Shown: positions 27,849 to 36,862, counted from the first letter of the stretch. The stretch: 64,000 nt of DNA from Aminobacter ciceronei (GCF_014138625.1 NZ_JACJHY010000023.1:1-64000); one strand, 5' to 3'. Numbers and translations are program-made. Notes: generated by a model not told the origin, from the sequence alone.

Positions 27849-28606
27849 AGCTGGGCATCGTGCTGCCCGTCTACAACCGCGAGAGCTACATCGGCTCGGC
27901 GCTGCGCTCGGTTTTGCGACAGAGCGACGCCGCGCAGCTCGACATCATCGTCATCGACGACGGCTCGGTCGACGGTACCGTGGCGGCTGTGCGGTCATTC
28001 ATCGCCGACGGCGCGCCGATCCGCCTGTTCTCACAAGCCAATTCAGGCGTGACCAAGGCGCGCAATGCCGGCCTGCGCCGGCTCTCTGACGACACCGAGT
28101 TCGTCTCCTTCATCGATTCCGACGACATCTCACCCGCCGGGCGCTTTGCCGCCGACCTTGCCTATTTCAAGACCGATCCGGCGCTCGAACTCACCTATTC
28201 CTACATGCGCATGGTCGACCAGATCGACGACGAGACGCTCGAGCCGGTTGCAGGATGCGACGACCGCATCTTTCGCGGCGTGCATCTGTCGGCCGGCATC
28301 TATCGGCGCAGCCTGATCGCGCGGATCGGCGATTTCGACGAGGAGCTGGCGCAGGCAGAGGACACCGACTTCCTGTTTCGCATCTTCGAGCAGAGGGCGC
28401 GATTTGTCTTTCCCGACACGATCGCGCTCTACTACCGCCGCCATGAACACAATCTGACCCGGAACGTCGCCGAGTCGCGGCGGGAGTTCCTCAAGGCGAT
28501 GCAGAAATCGATGCGCCGCCGCAAGGCCGACCCGACGCTCGGCGACCTCAGAGGTTTCATCCAGGTGGCGCATCCGTCGGGCGATGGGGCGCCGCTGCGG
28601 TCATGA
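27845..28606 (+). CDS. Family 2 glycosyltransferase
   Basis: A 253-residue GT-A enzyme. LGIVLPVYNRESYIGSALRS and IIVIDDGSVDGT form the nucleotide-binding strand, SFIDSDD is the metal-binding DXD-like motif, and LAQAEDTDFLFRI resembles the ED catalytic-base region. No membrane segment, so cytoplasmic, using a nucleotide sugar. It overlaps the genes on both sides by 4 bp. Confidence 0.88.
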   Translation: MKLGIVLPVYNRESYIGSALRSVLRQSDAAQLDIIVIDDGSVDGTVAAVRSFIADGAPIRLFSQANSGVTKARNAGLRRLSDDTEFVSFIDSDDISPAGRFAADLAYFKTDPALELTYSYMRMVDQIDDETLEPVAGCDDRIFRGVHLSAGIYRRSLIARIGDFDEELAQAEDTDFLFRIFEQRARFVFPDTIALYYRRHEHNLTRNVAESRREFLKAMQKSMRRRKADPTLGDLRGFIQVAHPSGDGAPLRS

Positions 28607-29277
28607 GCTACAGCGTCGTCATTCCCGCCTGGAACGCGGCCCGCACGATCGCCGAGACGCTGCGCTCGGTTGCCGCGCAGACAGTGCCGCCTGCCGAGAT
28701 CATCGTCGTCGATGACGGCTCGACCGACGAGACCGAGGCGGTGACGCGGCAATCGGGCGTTCCGGTCCGATATGTCAGGCAGGACAACTCCGGACCGGGC
28801 AGTGCCACGACGCGCGGCTTCGCGCTGGCCAGGGCGCCCTTCATTGCAACTGTCGACGCCGACGATCTGTGGCTTGGCGACAAGATCGAGCGTCAGTTTC
28901 GCAGGCTGGAAGAGGCGCCGCAGCTGGCTGCCGTGTTCACGCAGTGGCGAACCTTTCGGCATGGCGAACCAGACGATGGCACCGGCAAGGTGACGCCCGG
29001 CTGGTCGCGCACGACGATGTTGTTCCGTAGCCAGGTGGCGCTTTCCGTCGGCCCGGTGATCGACCCGCCAGGCAACCGCGGTGAAATGGTCGACTGGCTT
29101 GGCCGGGCCCGCGAAGACGGCCACCAGCTCGGCATGATCGATGAGGTCCTGGCCCTGCGCCGGATCCTGCCGGGAAGCATGTCCTACGGCCGCGATCCCG
29201 AGCGCGACCGTAGCTATCTCGAGGTCGCAAGAATGGCCATGCTGCGGCGCAAGCTCAAGAACGCCGGACAGGGCTGA
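28603..29277 (+). CDS. Family 2 glycosyltransferase
   Basis: A 224-residue GT-A enzyme paralogous to its upstream neighbour but shorter. SVVIPAWNAARTIAETLRSV, IIVVDDGSTDET and ATVDADDLW (DXD-like) are visible; NRGEMVDWLGRAREDG takes the place of the usual ED base region. The stop overlaps the next ATG by one base (TGATG). Its place between the HprK-like kinase and the nucleotidyltransferase implies co-function in one biosynthetic unit. Confidence 0.85.
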   Translation: MSYSVVIPAWNAARTIAETLRSVAAQTVPPAEIIVVDDGSTDETEAVTRQSGVPVRYVRQDNSGPGSATTRGFALARAPFIATVDADDLWLGDKIERQFRRLEEAPQLAAVFTQWRTFRHGEPDDGTGKVTPGWSRTTMLFRSQVALSVGPVIDPPGNRGEMVDWLGRAREDGHQLGMIDEVLALRRILPGSMSYGRDPERDRSYLEVARMAMLRRKLKNAGQG

Positions 29278-30758
29278 TGGCATCCACGTCACGCCGCATC
29301 GGCCGGCGCTTCCCCGACTATGGCTGGGCATGGCCAACCAACGGTCTCGACCAGTTGCTCAAGGCGGTGCTGTTGCCGGACCATGCGGTCGCGCAGACGC
29401 AGGCCTTGCGGTGGCTCGATGCCAACGACATCGATGCCGTCGAGTTCCGCGAGCACAGGCTGCTTGCCGCGATCGCCGACCGGTTCGGCAAGGCGCTGGC
29501 GATGCATCCCGCCTATCCGCGTCTCGCTGGCCTGCAGAAGATGCTGTGGACCAAGTCGCGGCTTGCCATGCGCGAGGCCGAGCCCGCACTGAGGGCCATC
29601 GTCGCGGCCGGCGTGCCGATCATGCTGCTCAAGGGCGCGAGCCGCATCGCGGTGGAGCCGGCGGCACAGCGCGGCCGGGTGGCGCACGACATCGACATCC
29701 TTGTGCACCCCGAGCACATGGTGGCCGCCTTCGACATGCTGCGTCATGGCGACTGGCAGGTGTCGACAGGGGTCAGTCCCCAATATCTCAAGCCGCGGTT
29801 AGCTGCGGTGCGGTCGATGAATTTCTTCAAGGGCAGCTATGGCGACATCGATCTGCACCAGGTCGCTTATGACTGGTCGCAGGCAGATGAGGCGGACGAC
29901 GCTGCGGTTTGGCAGCGCGCCACGCCGGCCTCCTTCACCAGTCTCGACGTGCTGGTCCCTTCGACCGCCGACCGGGTGACGCTGGCGATCGGCCATGGCG
30001 GCCTCGACGCTCATACCCACAGCGACTGGCTGGTCGACACGGCCTCGGCGATCCGCGCCGGCGGCGTCGACTGGGCCGTGCTTTGCGACGTCGTCGCCCG
30101 CAGGCACCTTGCCGTGCCGACGGCGGTGGCGCTGAGCTATCTGAAAGCAGAGATGTCGGTGCCGGTTCCCGACGATGTGCTGGAGCAGGTGGTCGACATG
30201 GCCGATCGCGCCGGCGCCGCCCGTATCGCTGCCTTGCTGCAGGCCAAGCCGCGGACCGACTTCAAGGGTCTGACCTGGCTGTCACGCGGTGTCGCCAAGC
30301 AGTTGCGCATGCGCAAGAAACGCGCTGTCCGTGAGCGCGAGCTGCCCGGCGTCGTCTGGCACGGTCGGCGCACACAGGCGGGCGATGGTGCGGGGCAGGT
30401 CACCCCGGCACTGGCGCAGCAGGTGCCGTTGCCGCCGGCGGCAGTTGGCGGTGCGCCTGCCGAGATCGACATTGTCGTGCGGCTGGACGTGCCGCCGGTG
30501 CGCCGTCGCATCGAGATGGAGCTGAATGGCGGCGAATGCCATTTCGCGCGGTTGCGCTATCGCAAGCTGGGTAAATCAGGCGGCCGGCTGACCTTGCGGT
30601 TTCGCGGTACCATCCGGCCGGACCAGGCGGATGGCGCGTTGGTGCTGTCGGCGCGGCCGTCGCGACAGTTCCGCGCGTGGGAGCATGAGCAGACGGTCGC
30701 CACCTATGGTGCGGTGCCGTTCCAGATCGTCTCGGTGACCGTTTCGCCGGCTCGCTGA
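29277..30758 (+). CDS. NTP_transf_5-family nucleotidyltransferase
   Basis: A 493-residue protein. IMLLKGASRIAVEPAAQRGRVAHDIDILVHPEHM is the hallmark of the NTP_transf_5 group (LKG, then R and DID metal-binding residues), a nucleotidyltransferase family that recurs with lasso-peptide, PqqD and HprK-like genes. The C-terminal ~110 residues look beta-rich and are unassigned. Last gene of the plus-strand island; 120 bp downstream a cobalamin riboswitch starts an unrelated operon. Confidence 0.82.
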   Translation: MASTSRRIGRRFPDYGWAWPTNGLDQLLKAVLLPDHAVAQTQALRWLDANDIDAVEFREHRLLAAIADRFGKALAMHPAYPRLAGLQKMLWTKSRLAMREAEPALRAIVAAGVPIMLLKGASRIAVEPAAQRGRVAHDIDILVHPEHMVAAFDMLRHGDWQVSTGVSPQYLKPRLAAVRSMNFFKGSYGDIDLHQVAYDWSQADEADDAAVWQRATPASFTSLDVLVPSTADRVTLAIGHGGLDAHTHSDWLVDTASAIRAGGVDWAVLCDVVARRHLAVPTAVALSYLKAEMSVPVPDDVLEQVVDMADRAGAARIAALLQAKPRTDFKGLTWLSRGVAKQLRMRKKRAVRERELPGVVWHGRRTQAGDGAGQVTPALAQQVPLPPAAVGGAPAEIDIVVRLDVPPVRRRIEMELNGGECHFARLRYRKLGKSGGRLTLRFRGTIRPDQADGALVLSARPSRQFRAWEHEQTVATYGAVPFQIVSVTVSPAR

Positions 30759-30877
30759 GCCGGAGAACAGTTTGCGCTGCCTGCAGTTCCGCGCAACCTG
30801 GTCTCAGCATCGTCGCGGCTCAGGCAAATGCCGCCCTGTATAGTCCCGGATGGCAACTTGACTTTACCTTGGCCGTC

Positions 30878-31056
30878 GATAGGTTGGCGCCGTCATGGTC
30901 TTCCGCCGCGAGGTGGAAGCTAAGAGGGAATCCGGTGCGAAACCGGAGCTGTCCCGCAACTGTAAGCGGTGAGCCTATTGCCCCTGTGTCACTGGCATTC
31001 GTGCCGGGAAGACGGGCGACAAGGCTAGGACCCGCGAGCCAGGAGACCTGCCTGAC
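30878..31056 (+). ncRNA. Cobalamin riboswitch
   Basis: The conserved B12-aptamer landmarks appear in order: AAGAGGGAATCC near 30922, a GGTGCGAAACC hairpin, CCCGCAACTGTAAGCGG, a GGGAAG segment, and the 3' box GCCAGGAGACCTGCC at 31038-31052. It precedes a corrinoid/iron-type importer. Adenosylcobalamin binding is expected to lower expression of the four-gene operon. The 280 nt from the aptamer to the first start codon is long and should contain the expression platform; I could not pick one terminator or sequester helix with certainty. Confidence 0.95.
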
Positions 31057-31336
31057 AGAGTGAGATTCCGTGGTCGGGGTGTGCCACAGGAATGCCGGTT
31101 CCCGTCCGGAAGCCCGTTTGCGGCTTTTGCCAGGTCTGCATTTCCGCATCCCCGCCAGGGCAGTCAGAGGTTGGCGCGGCGATGTCGGGAAGAACGGTTT
31201 CCCCAGAATATCGAAAGTTTGGGCGGACGCATTCGTCGCCTGCTGCCGTGGCATCGCGCCTCTACCTATTGTCCCGGACGCCTTCCGGGCATGGCAACGC
31301 CAGGCGTTGCGCACCCCTTTCAAGCAAGGAGAGATC

Positions 31337-32386
31337 ATGAACATCAGACATTGGATCCTTTGGCTCGGGCTCGCCGCGGCATCCGCCATTGGCCTTGCGC
31401 CGGCGGCCGCGGATAGCTTCACGGACGATGCCGGCCGAACGGTCGAGCTGGAACTGCCGATCAAGCGGGCGGTGATCTTCAACCGCTACGCGGTCGAGTT
31501 CGCCCGCGCCATTGGCGCCATCGACAAGGTCGTTGGCGTCGATGCCAGCACGATGCGGGATCCGACCTACTGGCCGCAGTTCAAGGAAGCCGACATTGTC
31601 GGCCAAGGCCAGACGCAGCCCAATTACGAGGCGATCGTTGCGCTCAAGCCGGACCTGGTCATCATCCCTCGCAACGGCGTCTATGAGGAGGCAGCCAAGC
31701 AGCTCGAAGCCTTCGACATTCCGGTGCTGGTCGTCACCGCCTGGGACACGCTGCAGCATGTCGAAAACGTGACATTGTTCGGCAAGCTGTTCGACGAGAA
31801 GGAAAAAGCCGATGCGCTGAACGCCTACTACACCAAGTACATGGACCTGCTGGCCGAGCGTCTGAAGGGCGTCGAGCGTAAGAAGGTTTATCTTGAAGAG
31901 GTCCGTGATCTCGTGACCGTCACGCCCGGCTCAGGCTGGCACGACATGATCGAGGCCGGCGGCGGCACCAATGTCTTCGGCGACATCGACATCAAGAAGG
32001 AGCCGTCGTCGCGCGGCAACGAAAACAGCTTCACCGTCGATCCCGAGGAGATCATCGCGCGCAAGCCCGACCTGGTGATCAAGCTGCAGCCCGGCTCCTA
32101 CCAGACCATCCCGGAGGCAAAATTCGCCGAGAGCTGGAGGGCGATCGTCGCGCGCGAGGAAATATCAGGCACGCCGGCAGGGCAGGCGGGCGATGTCCGC
32201 CTGATCAACTACTACCTCGCCGGCGGCTCGTCCAAGGTCACCGGCGCGCTGCAGGTCGCCAAGTGGCTCTATCCCGACCTCTTCACCGACGTCGATCCCG
32301 AGGCTGCGATGAAGGAATGGATCGAGATCTACCAGGGGCTGCCGTTCCAGGGCGGCATGACCTACCAGGGCACAGCCTCCAACTGA
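31337..32386 (+). CDS. Cobalamin/siderophore-type ABC substrate-binding protein (BtuF/FecB-like)
   Basis: A type-III periplasmic binding protein of 349 residues, started by an ATG behind AAGGAGAG. The signal peptide is IRHWILWLGLAAASAIGLAPAAA. DDAGRTVELELPIKRAVI is the typical opening of the Peripla_BP_2 family, and YEAIVALKPDLVI and ARKPDLVIKL are the lobe motifs. The family binds corrinoids, ferric siderophores or haem. The B12 riboswitch upstream argues for a corrinoid or cobalt-related ligand. First gene of the riboswitch operon. Confidence 0.88.
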   Translation: MNIRHWILWLGLAAASAIGLAPAAADSFTDDAGRTVELELPIKRAVIFNRYAVEFARAIGAIDKVVGVDASTMRDPTYWPQFKEADIVGQGQTQPNYEAIVALKPDLVIIPRNGVYEEAAKQLEAFDIPVLVVTAWDTLQHVENVTLFGKLFDEKEKADALNAYYTKYMDLLAERLKGVERKKVYLEEVRDLVTVTPGSGWHDMIEAGGGTNVFGDIDIKKEPSSRGNENSFTVDPEEIIARKPDLVIKLQPGSYQTIPEAKFAESWRAIVAREEISGTPAGQAGDVRLINYYLAGGSSKVTGALQVAKWLYPDLFTDVDPEAAMKEWIEIYQGLPFQGGMTYQGTASN

Positions 32387-32395
32387 TCGACCAGC

Positions 32396-32422
32396 ACGCC
32401 GCCGCCCGTCAGGCGGCGGCGT
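32396..32422 (+). terminator. hairpin between binding-protein and permease genes
   Basis: A perfect 11-bp GC-rich stem (ACGCCGCCGCC / GGCGGCGGCGT) with loop CGTCA starts 10 bp after the binding-protein stop. No T-run follows, so it probably stabilises the upstream mRNA or reduces readthrough rather than terminating completely. Confidence 0.65.
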
Positions 32423-32448
32423 ACCCTCTCAATCCGGAGCCTTAGACC

Positions 32449-33552
32449 ATGGACATCGCAAGCAGTGCCGGTTTGGCGCGTGGCCAATCCGACGGCATTT
32501 CCAGCCTCTACCGCCGAGCTGGCTATCGCAAGGCGGCTGTCATCTTGTGGTCGCTGCTTGTGCTGCTGCTCGTCGCCGGCGGCGTTGCCATCGTCGGCAT
32601 CGCCGAGACGGGGCTGGTGACGCTGCTCATGGTCATCCTGCAAAAGGTCTCGTTCGGCCATTTCGTCGCCGAGGTCGATCCGCAGCAGGCGCGGGTGCTC
32701 GTTTATCTGCGCCTGCCGCGCGTCGTCATGGCCATGGTAGCCGGTGGGTCACTGGCATTCGCCGGTGTTTTGATGCAGGCGATCACCCGCAATCCGCTGG
32801 TTAGCCCCTACACGATCGGCGTGTCCTCGGCGGCGGCCTTCGGTGCCTCGATCGCCATCATGTTCGGCATAGGCTTCAGCGCCGCCGGGCTCTATTTCGT
32901 GCCGCTGACGGCATTTCTGTTCGCGCTCGGCTGCGCCGTGCTGGTGTTCTCCATGGCCTGGCTGCGCGGCATGGGGGCACAGACGATGGTGTTGACCGGC
33001 ATTGCCCTGATGTACCTGTTCAGCGCCATGACTGCAGCCGTGCAGTTCGTCGCCACCCAGGAGCAACTGGCCCGGGTCGTGCACTGGACGTTCGGCAGCC
33101 TGAACGGCATCGGCTGGGATGCGGTTGCCGTCTCTGGTGCGGCACTGCTGGTCGCCCTGCCGCTGGCGCAGTCGCGGGCCTGGCAATTCAACGCGTTGAC
33201 GAGCGCCGGCGACGACGTTTCGCGTTCGCTCGGCATCAATGTCGCGCTGCTGCGCGGCATCGCCGTCGTGCTGTCGGTGGTGGTCTCGGCGGTGGTCATC
33301 AGCTTCACCGGCGTGATCGGCTTTGTCGGGTTGATCGGGCCGCATGTCGCCCGGCTGCTGATCGGCAGCGACCATCGCCATCTCATCCCGTTTTCGGCGA
33401 TCTGCGGCGCCATGCTGCTGCTTCTGGCCGACACTGTCGGGCGCATGGCGTTCAGCCCGACAGTCATTCCGGTCGGCATCGTCGTCGCCTTCGTCGGCGT
33501 GCCGCTGTTCCTGCACCTGATCCTGTCCAGGCGCTCGGAGTATTTTTCATGA
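32449..33552 (+). CDS. FecCD/BtuC-family ABC permease
   Basis: A 367-residue inner-membrane permease with about ten hydrophobic segments. RLPRVVMAMVAGGSLAFAGVLMQAITRNPLVSPYTIGVSSAAAFGA is the FecCD hallmark, and FVGLIGPHVARLL the C-terminal one. It imports the ligand delivered by the upstream binding protein. It overlaps the ATPase start by 4 bp. Confidence 0.92.
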   Translation: MDIASSAGLARGQSDGISSLYRRAGYRKAAVILWSLLVLLLVAGGVAIVGIAETGLVTLLMVILQKVSFGHFVAEVDPQQARVLVYLRLPRVVMAMVAGGSLAFAGVLMQAITRNPLVSPYTIGVSSAAAFGASIAIMFGIGFSAAGLYFVPLTAFLFALGCAVLVFSMAWLRGMGAQTMVLTGIALMYLFSAMTAAVQFVATQEQLARVVHWTFGSLNGIGWDAVAVSGAALLVALPLAQSRAWQFNALTSAGDDVSRSLGINVALLRGIAVVLSVVVSAVVISFTGVIGFVGLIGPHVARLLIGSDHRHLIPFSAICGAMLLLLADTVGRMAFSPTVIPVGIVVAFVGVPLFLHLILSRRSEYFS

Positions 33553-34322
33553 GCGACTATCTTTCCGTCGACAAGGTCAGCTTCGGTTATGGCAGCCGCC
33601 CCGTGCTGCGCGAGGTCTCGGTCGGGCTGACGAAGGGCGACATACTCGGCCTCATCGGCCCCAATGGTGCCGGCAAGTCGACCCTGGTGCGGACCGTGCT
33701 CGGCCTTGCCACGCCGTCGTCGGGGCGGATCCTGCTCGACGGCCACGACATCCGCGCAATGTCGCCCAAAGTCCGCGCCCGCCGGATCGCCTATGTGCCG
33801 CAATCCTCGCCGCTCAGCTTTCCAGCGACGGTGTTCGAGACCTGCCTGCTCGGTCGCACACCGCATATGGGGGCGAGCCCGAGCCGTGGTGATCTCGCCG
33901 TCGTCGAGGACATGCTCAGGCGGCTGCGCCTCGAGGATTTCGCCTTCCGTCCGATGTCGGAGCTCAGCGGCGGCGAACGCCAGCGTGTGATGCTTGCGCG
34001 TGCCCTGGCGCAGGAGACCGAGGTGCTGGTGCTCGACGAGCCGACGAGCGCGCTCGATATCGGCAACCAGCTATTCACCCTGCGCGTGGTGGCCGAGATC
34101 GCGCGCGAACGAGGTGTGACGGCACTGGTCGCCATTCATGACCTGTCGCTCGCCGCCCGCTTTTCCGACAGCCTGCTCCTGCTCGACAAGGGCGCCGTTG
34201 TCGGCCATGGCAACTGGCGGAGCACGTTGACCGAACAGACGGTGCGCGACGTCTATGGCGTCAATGTAGAGATCGGGCTGCTGCGCGACATTCCCGTTTT
34301 TGCCCCGCACGAGCTGACCTGA
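33549..34322 (+). CDS. BtuD/FecE-type ABC ATPase
   Basis: A 257-residue ATPase. Walker A GPNGAGKST, signature LSGGERQRVML, Walker B VLVLDEPTSALD and the switch His in AIHDLSLAARF are all present. The order permease then ATPase and the strong FecE/BtuD pattern fit corrinoid/siderophore import. The stop overlaps the following ATG by one base (TGATG). Confidence 0.92.
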   Translation: MSDYLSVDKVSFGYGSRPVLREVSVGLTKGDILGLIGPNGAGKSTLVRTVLGLATPSSGRILLDGHDIRAMSPKVRARRIAYVPQSSPLSFPATVFETCLLGRTPHMGASPSRGDLAVVEDMLRRLRLEDFAFRPMSELSGGERQRVMLARALAQETEVLVLDEPTSALDIGNQLFTLRVVAEIARERGVTALVAIHDLSLAARFSDSLLLLDKGAVVGHGNWRSTLTEQTVRDVYGVNVEIGLLRDIPVFAPHELT

Positions 34323-35317
34323 TGCGGCTCGACATTTCAGGCTTTGCGCGAGGGGGAAGGGCCCAGAGCCACGCTTCGGTGTTGCGGCTCTGCGAAGACG
34401 TCGAGCGCATGGGCTTCGACGGCATCTGGTTCAACGAGTTTCATTTCCAGAACCCGCCGCAGGCTTATCCGTCGACCTTGATCCTCGCCTCCGCCATCCT
34501 TGCCCGGACGCAGCACCTGCGGGGCGGCACCTCCATCGTGGTGACGCCGCTATACCATCCATTCCTCTTGGCTGAGGAGGTGGCACAGTTGCACTGGCAG
34601 AGCGGCGGCCGCATCGACCTGGGCATCGGCCGTGGCACACATCCGGCGACGCTTGCCGCGCTGGGCATCGCCGCCGAGAGCACCAGGGCTCGTTTCGAGG
34701 ACTCCTACCGGATCATGCGCGATGCCTGGACATCAGGCGCAAGGATCGAAGAGGGCGCGTGCTGGCCGGCTTCGGAGGTTTCGGTTGGACCGCTTCTTCC
34801 AGGCGAGACGGTACCGGTCTATGTCGCCGGCACCTCGCGCGACACGCTTGGCTTCGCCGCCCGCGAGGGATTGCCGTTGCTGCTCAGTCTCGATCCGCCT
34901 GAAGTCGGGCAGCTTGCCACCTACCAGGCAATCCTCGAGGAGGAGGGCCATGCCTGCCGTCTGCGGGCGTCGCAACTGTCTCGCTATGTCTGCATCGCTC
35001 CGACGACGGTGCAGGCGATGGGCAAGCTCGACGAGCTCGTGCCGCGGCTGTTCGAACGTCGGGTTGCGTCGGCAAAGGCCGCAGGGCGGTCTACTGACCA
35101 GATCGTGATGCCCGACCGGCAGACGGCCATGGCGCGGCAGGTGATTGCAGGCTCGCCGGACGATTGTGTGGCGCAGCTCAAGGCGCTGGCGGCAGTTACG
35201 GGTATCGATGCCATGCGCCTGGTCTTCAACGGCAACGGCATCGTCGACATGGCGGCGGCGCTCGCCGACATGGAGTTTTTCGGACGCGAGGTGCTGCCAG
35301 CCTTGCGGCCCGCCTGA
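34322..35317 (+). CDS. LLM-class (luciferase-like) flavin-dependent oxidoreductase
   Basis: A 331-residue luciferase-like monooxygenase. GFDGIWFNEFHF, IVVTPLYHPFLLAEEVAQLHWQSGGRIDLGIGRG and YVAGTSRDTLGFAAREG are family motifs of the TIM-barrel FMNH2- or F420-using enzymes. It starts within the ATPase stop codon, so it is translationally coupled to a B12-riboswitch-controlled importer. It may release or modify the imported corrinoid/siderophore or its ligand, or replace a B12-dependent step. Substrate unknown. Confidence 0.85.
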   Translation: MRLDISGFARGGRAQSHASVLRLCEDVERMGFDGIWFNEFHFQNPPQAYPSTLILASAILARTQHLRGGTSIVVTPLYHPFLLAEEVAQLHWQSGGRIDLGIGRGTHPATLAALGIAAESTRARFEDSYRIMRDAWTSGARIEEGACWPASEVSVGPLLPGETVPVYVAGTSRDTLGFAAREGLPLLLSLDPPEVGQLATYQAILEEEGHACRLRASQLSRYVCIAPTTVQAMGKLDELVPRLFERRVASAKAAGRSTDQIVMPDRQTAMARQVIAGSPDDCVAQLKALAAVTGIDAMRLVFNGNGIVDMAAALADMEFFGREVLPALRPA

Positions 35318-35324
35318 GCGCGTC

Positions 35325-36569
35325 TCAGGCGGCCTTGTCGGCCGCATCGGCACGGTCTGCCTTGCGCGCCACCACCCAGCCCAGCAGGGCCGCGCCGAAA
35401 AGCACGACCGCCGCGAGGTAGAAGGCGAGGCCGGGATAGGGCAGCGGCGTGCCGTCGCGCACCGTCCAGGCATAGACCGCGCCGAAGAACAGCGGCGAGG
35501 CGACGCCGGCGATGCTCGCCACGCTCATGTTGGCGCCTTGCAACTGGCCCTGCTCGAATTCGGAAACGCGCTGGGTCATCAGCGACTGCGTCGTCGGCAT
35601 GGCGAGGCCCCAGAGCGCGTTCGGAATGATCGCCAGCGAGAACCAGAATCCCGTAGGCGCAAGGCCCATGCAGGCGATGCCGAAGGCGCCGGCAAACAGG
35701 CCGAACACCATCGTAGCGCGATCGCCAAAGCGCTTGACGGTCGGGCCGACGATCAGACCCTGGACGATCATGTCGAGCACCCCGACCATTGCCAGCAGCG
35801 TGCCGACCTCCCAGGCATGCCAGTTGTAGCGATAGGTGGCATAGAGCACGAACACCGCCGAAAAGACGTGATGGGCGAAATGCAGCAGGAAGGTCACTGC
35901 GGCGAGCCCGGTGAGCTCAGGGTGCGAACGCAGCAGCATCATCGCGCCGAAAGGATTGGCGCGGCGCCAGGAAAACGACATGCGCTTTTCGCGCGGCAGA
36001 GATTCCGGCAGCACGAAGGCACCATAGAGGAACGCGAGCCCACTCATTGCCGCCGCCACCCAGAACGGCGCGCGTGGCGAGATCTCGCCGAGGAAGCCGC
36101 CCATCAGCGGACCGGCGACGAAACCGGCGCTGAAGGCAGCACCGATCAGGCCGTAGGCGCGGGCGCGGCCCTCGGGCGGGGTAATGTCGGCCATATAGGC
36201 GAAGACGGTTGTGAAGCTCGACGAGGTGATGCCGGCGACGATGCGGCCAAGCGCCAGCCACCACAGGTTCGGCGCCAGTGCCATCAGCACGTAATCGGCG
36301 GCAAGGCCCGCCGTCGACAAAAGGATGACGGGACGGCGACCATAGCGGTCGGACAGCGAGCCGATGATCGGCGAGCAGACGAACTGCATGAAAGCCCACA
36401 GCGCGATGAAGACACCGTTGATCCAGCCAGCATCGGCGTTGGACCCGGCGAACTCCTCGATCAGCGAAGGCAGCACCGGAATGATGATGCCCATGGCGAC
36501 GATGTCGAGAACGGCGGTGACGAAGATGAAGGCGATTGCCGCCTGGCGCCGCGACGCTGTGATGGACAT
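35325..36569 (-). CDS. MFS drug/proton antiporter (TetA-like)
   Basis: A 414-residue 12-helix major facilitator. VLDIVAMGIIIPVLPSLIEEF and motif A GSLSDRYGRRP (70-80) are very close to the TetA/DHA1 group, and GRIVAGITSSSFTTVFAYMADITPP is motif C-like. Chromosomal rhizobial members are seldom shown to export tetracycline, so the compound exported is unknown. Convergent with the monooxygenase gene and divergent from the aldehyde dehydrogenase, with 293 bp of upstream sequence in which I recognise no operator and no tetR gene. Confidence 0.87.
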   Translation of the reverse strand: MSITASRRQAAIAFIFVTAVLDIVAMGIIIPVLPSLIEEFAGSNADAGWINGVFIALWAFMQFVCSPIIGSLSDRYGRRPVILLSTAGLAADYVLMALAPNLWWLALGRIVAGITSSSFTTVFAYMADITPPEGRARAYGLIGAAFSAGFVAGPLMGGFLGEISPRAPFWVAAAMSGLAFLYGAFVLPESLPREKRMSFSWRRANPFGAMMLLRSHPELTGLAAVTFLLHFAHHVFSAVFVLYATYRYNWHAWEVGTLLAMVGVLDMIVQGLIVGPTVKRFGDRATMVFGLFAGAFGIACMGLAPTGFWFSLAIIPNALWGLAMPTTQSLMTQRVSEFEQGQLQGANMSVASIAGVASPLFFGAVYAWTVRDGTPLPYPGLAFYLAAVVLFGAALLGWVVARKADRADAADKAA

Positions 36570-36862
36570 GATGGTGGCCTCGATGGACGTGCCTTATAAA
36601 ACAACCTGACGCGCGATCCAGCCGTGGCGGCGTATATTGTCCAAACCTACTGACATTGGGGCAAGAGCACCGAAGCGCTGAACCAAGTCTTCACGCCTTG
36701 AAAAAGCCGACCTACAAATGCGGTCGGATTCGAGACACGGGCGCGCCGCGCGCCGTTCTACAAGACTGCCGACACTACTGCGCCGCGCGTCGAATTGGGT
36801 GCGCAAAGGACGCTGTAGCATTGTGAAACCGTGCATGATCCCCATGCACCAAGGAGCCTGCC

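Noticed and set aside
35145-36599. 484-codon plus-strand frame opposite the MFS transporter
   Set aside because: Very Arg/His/Asp-rich antisense frame; the MFS protein has clear motifs and topology.
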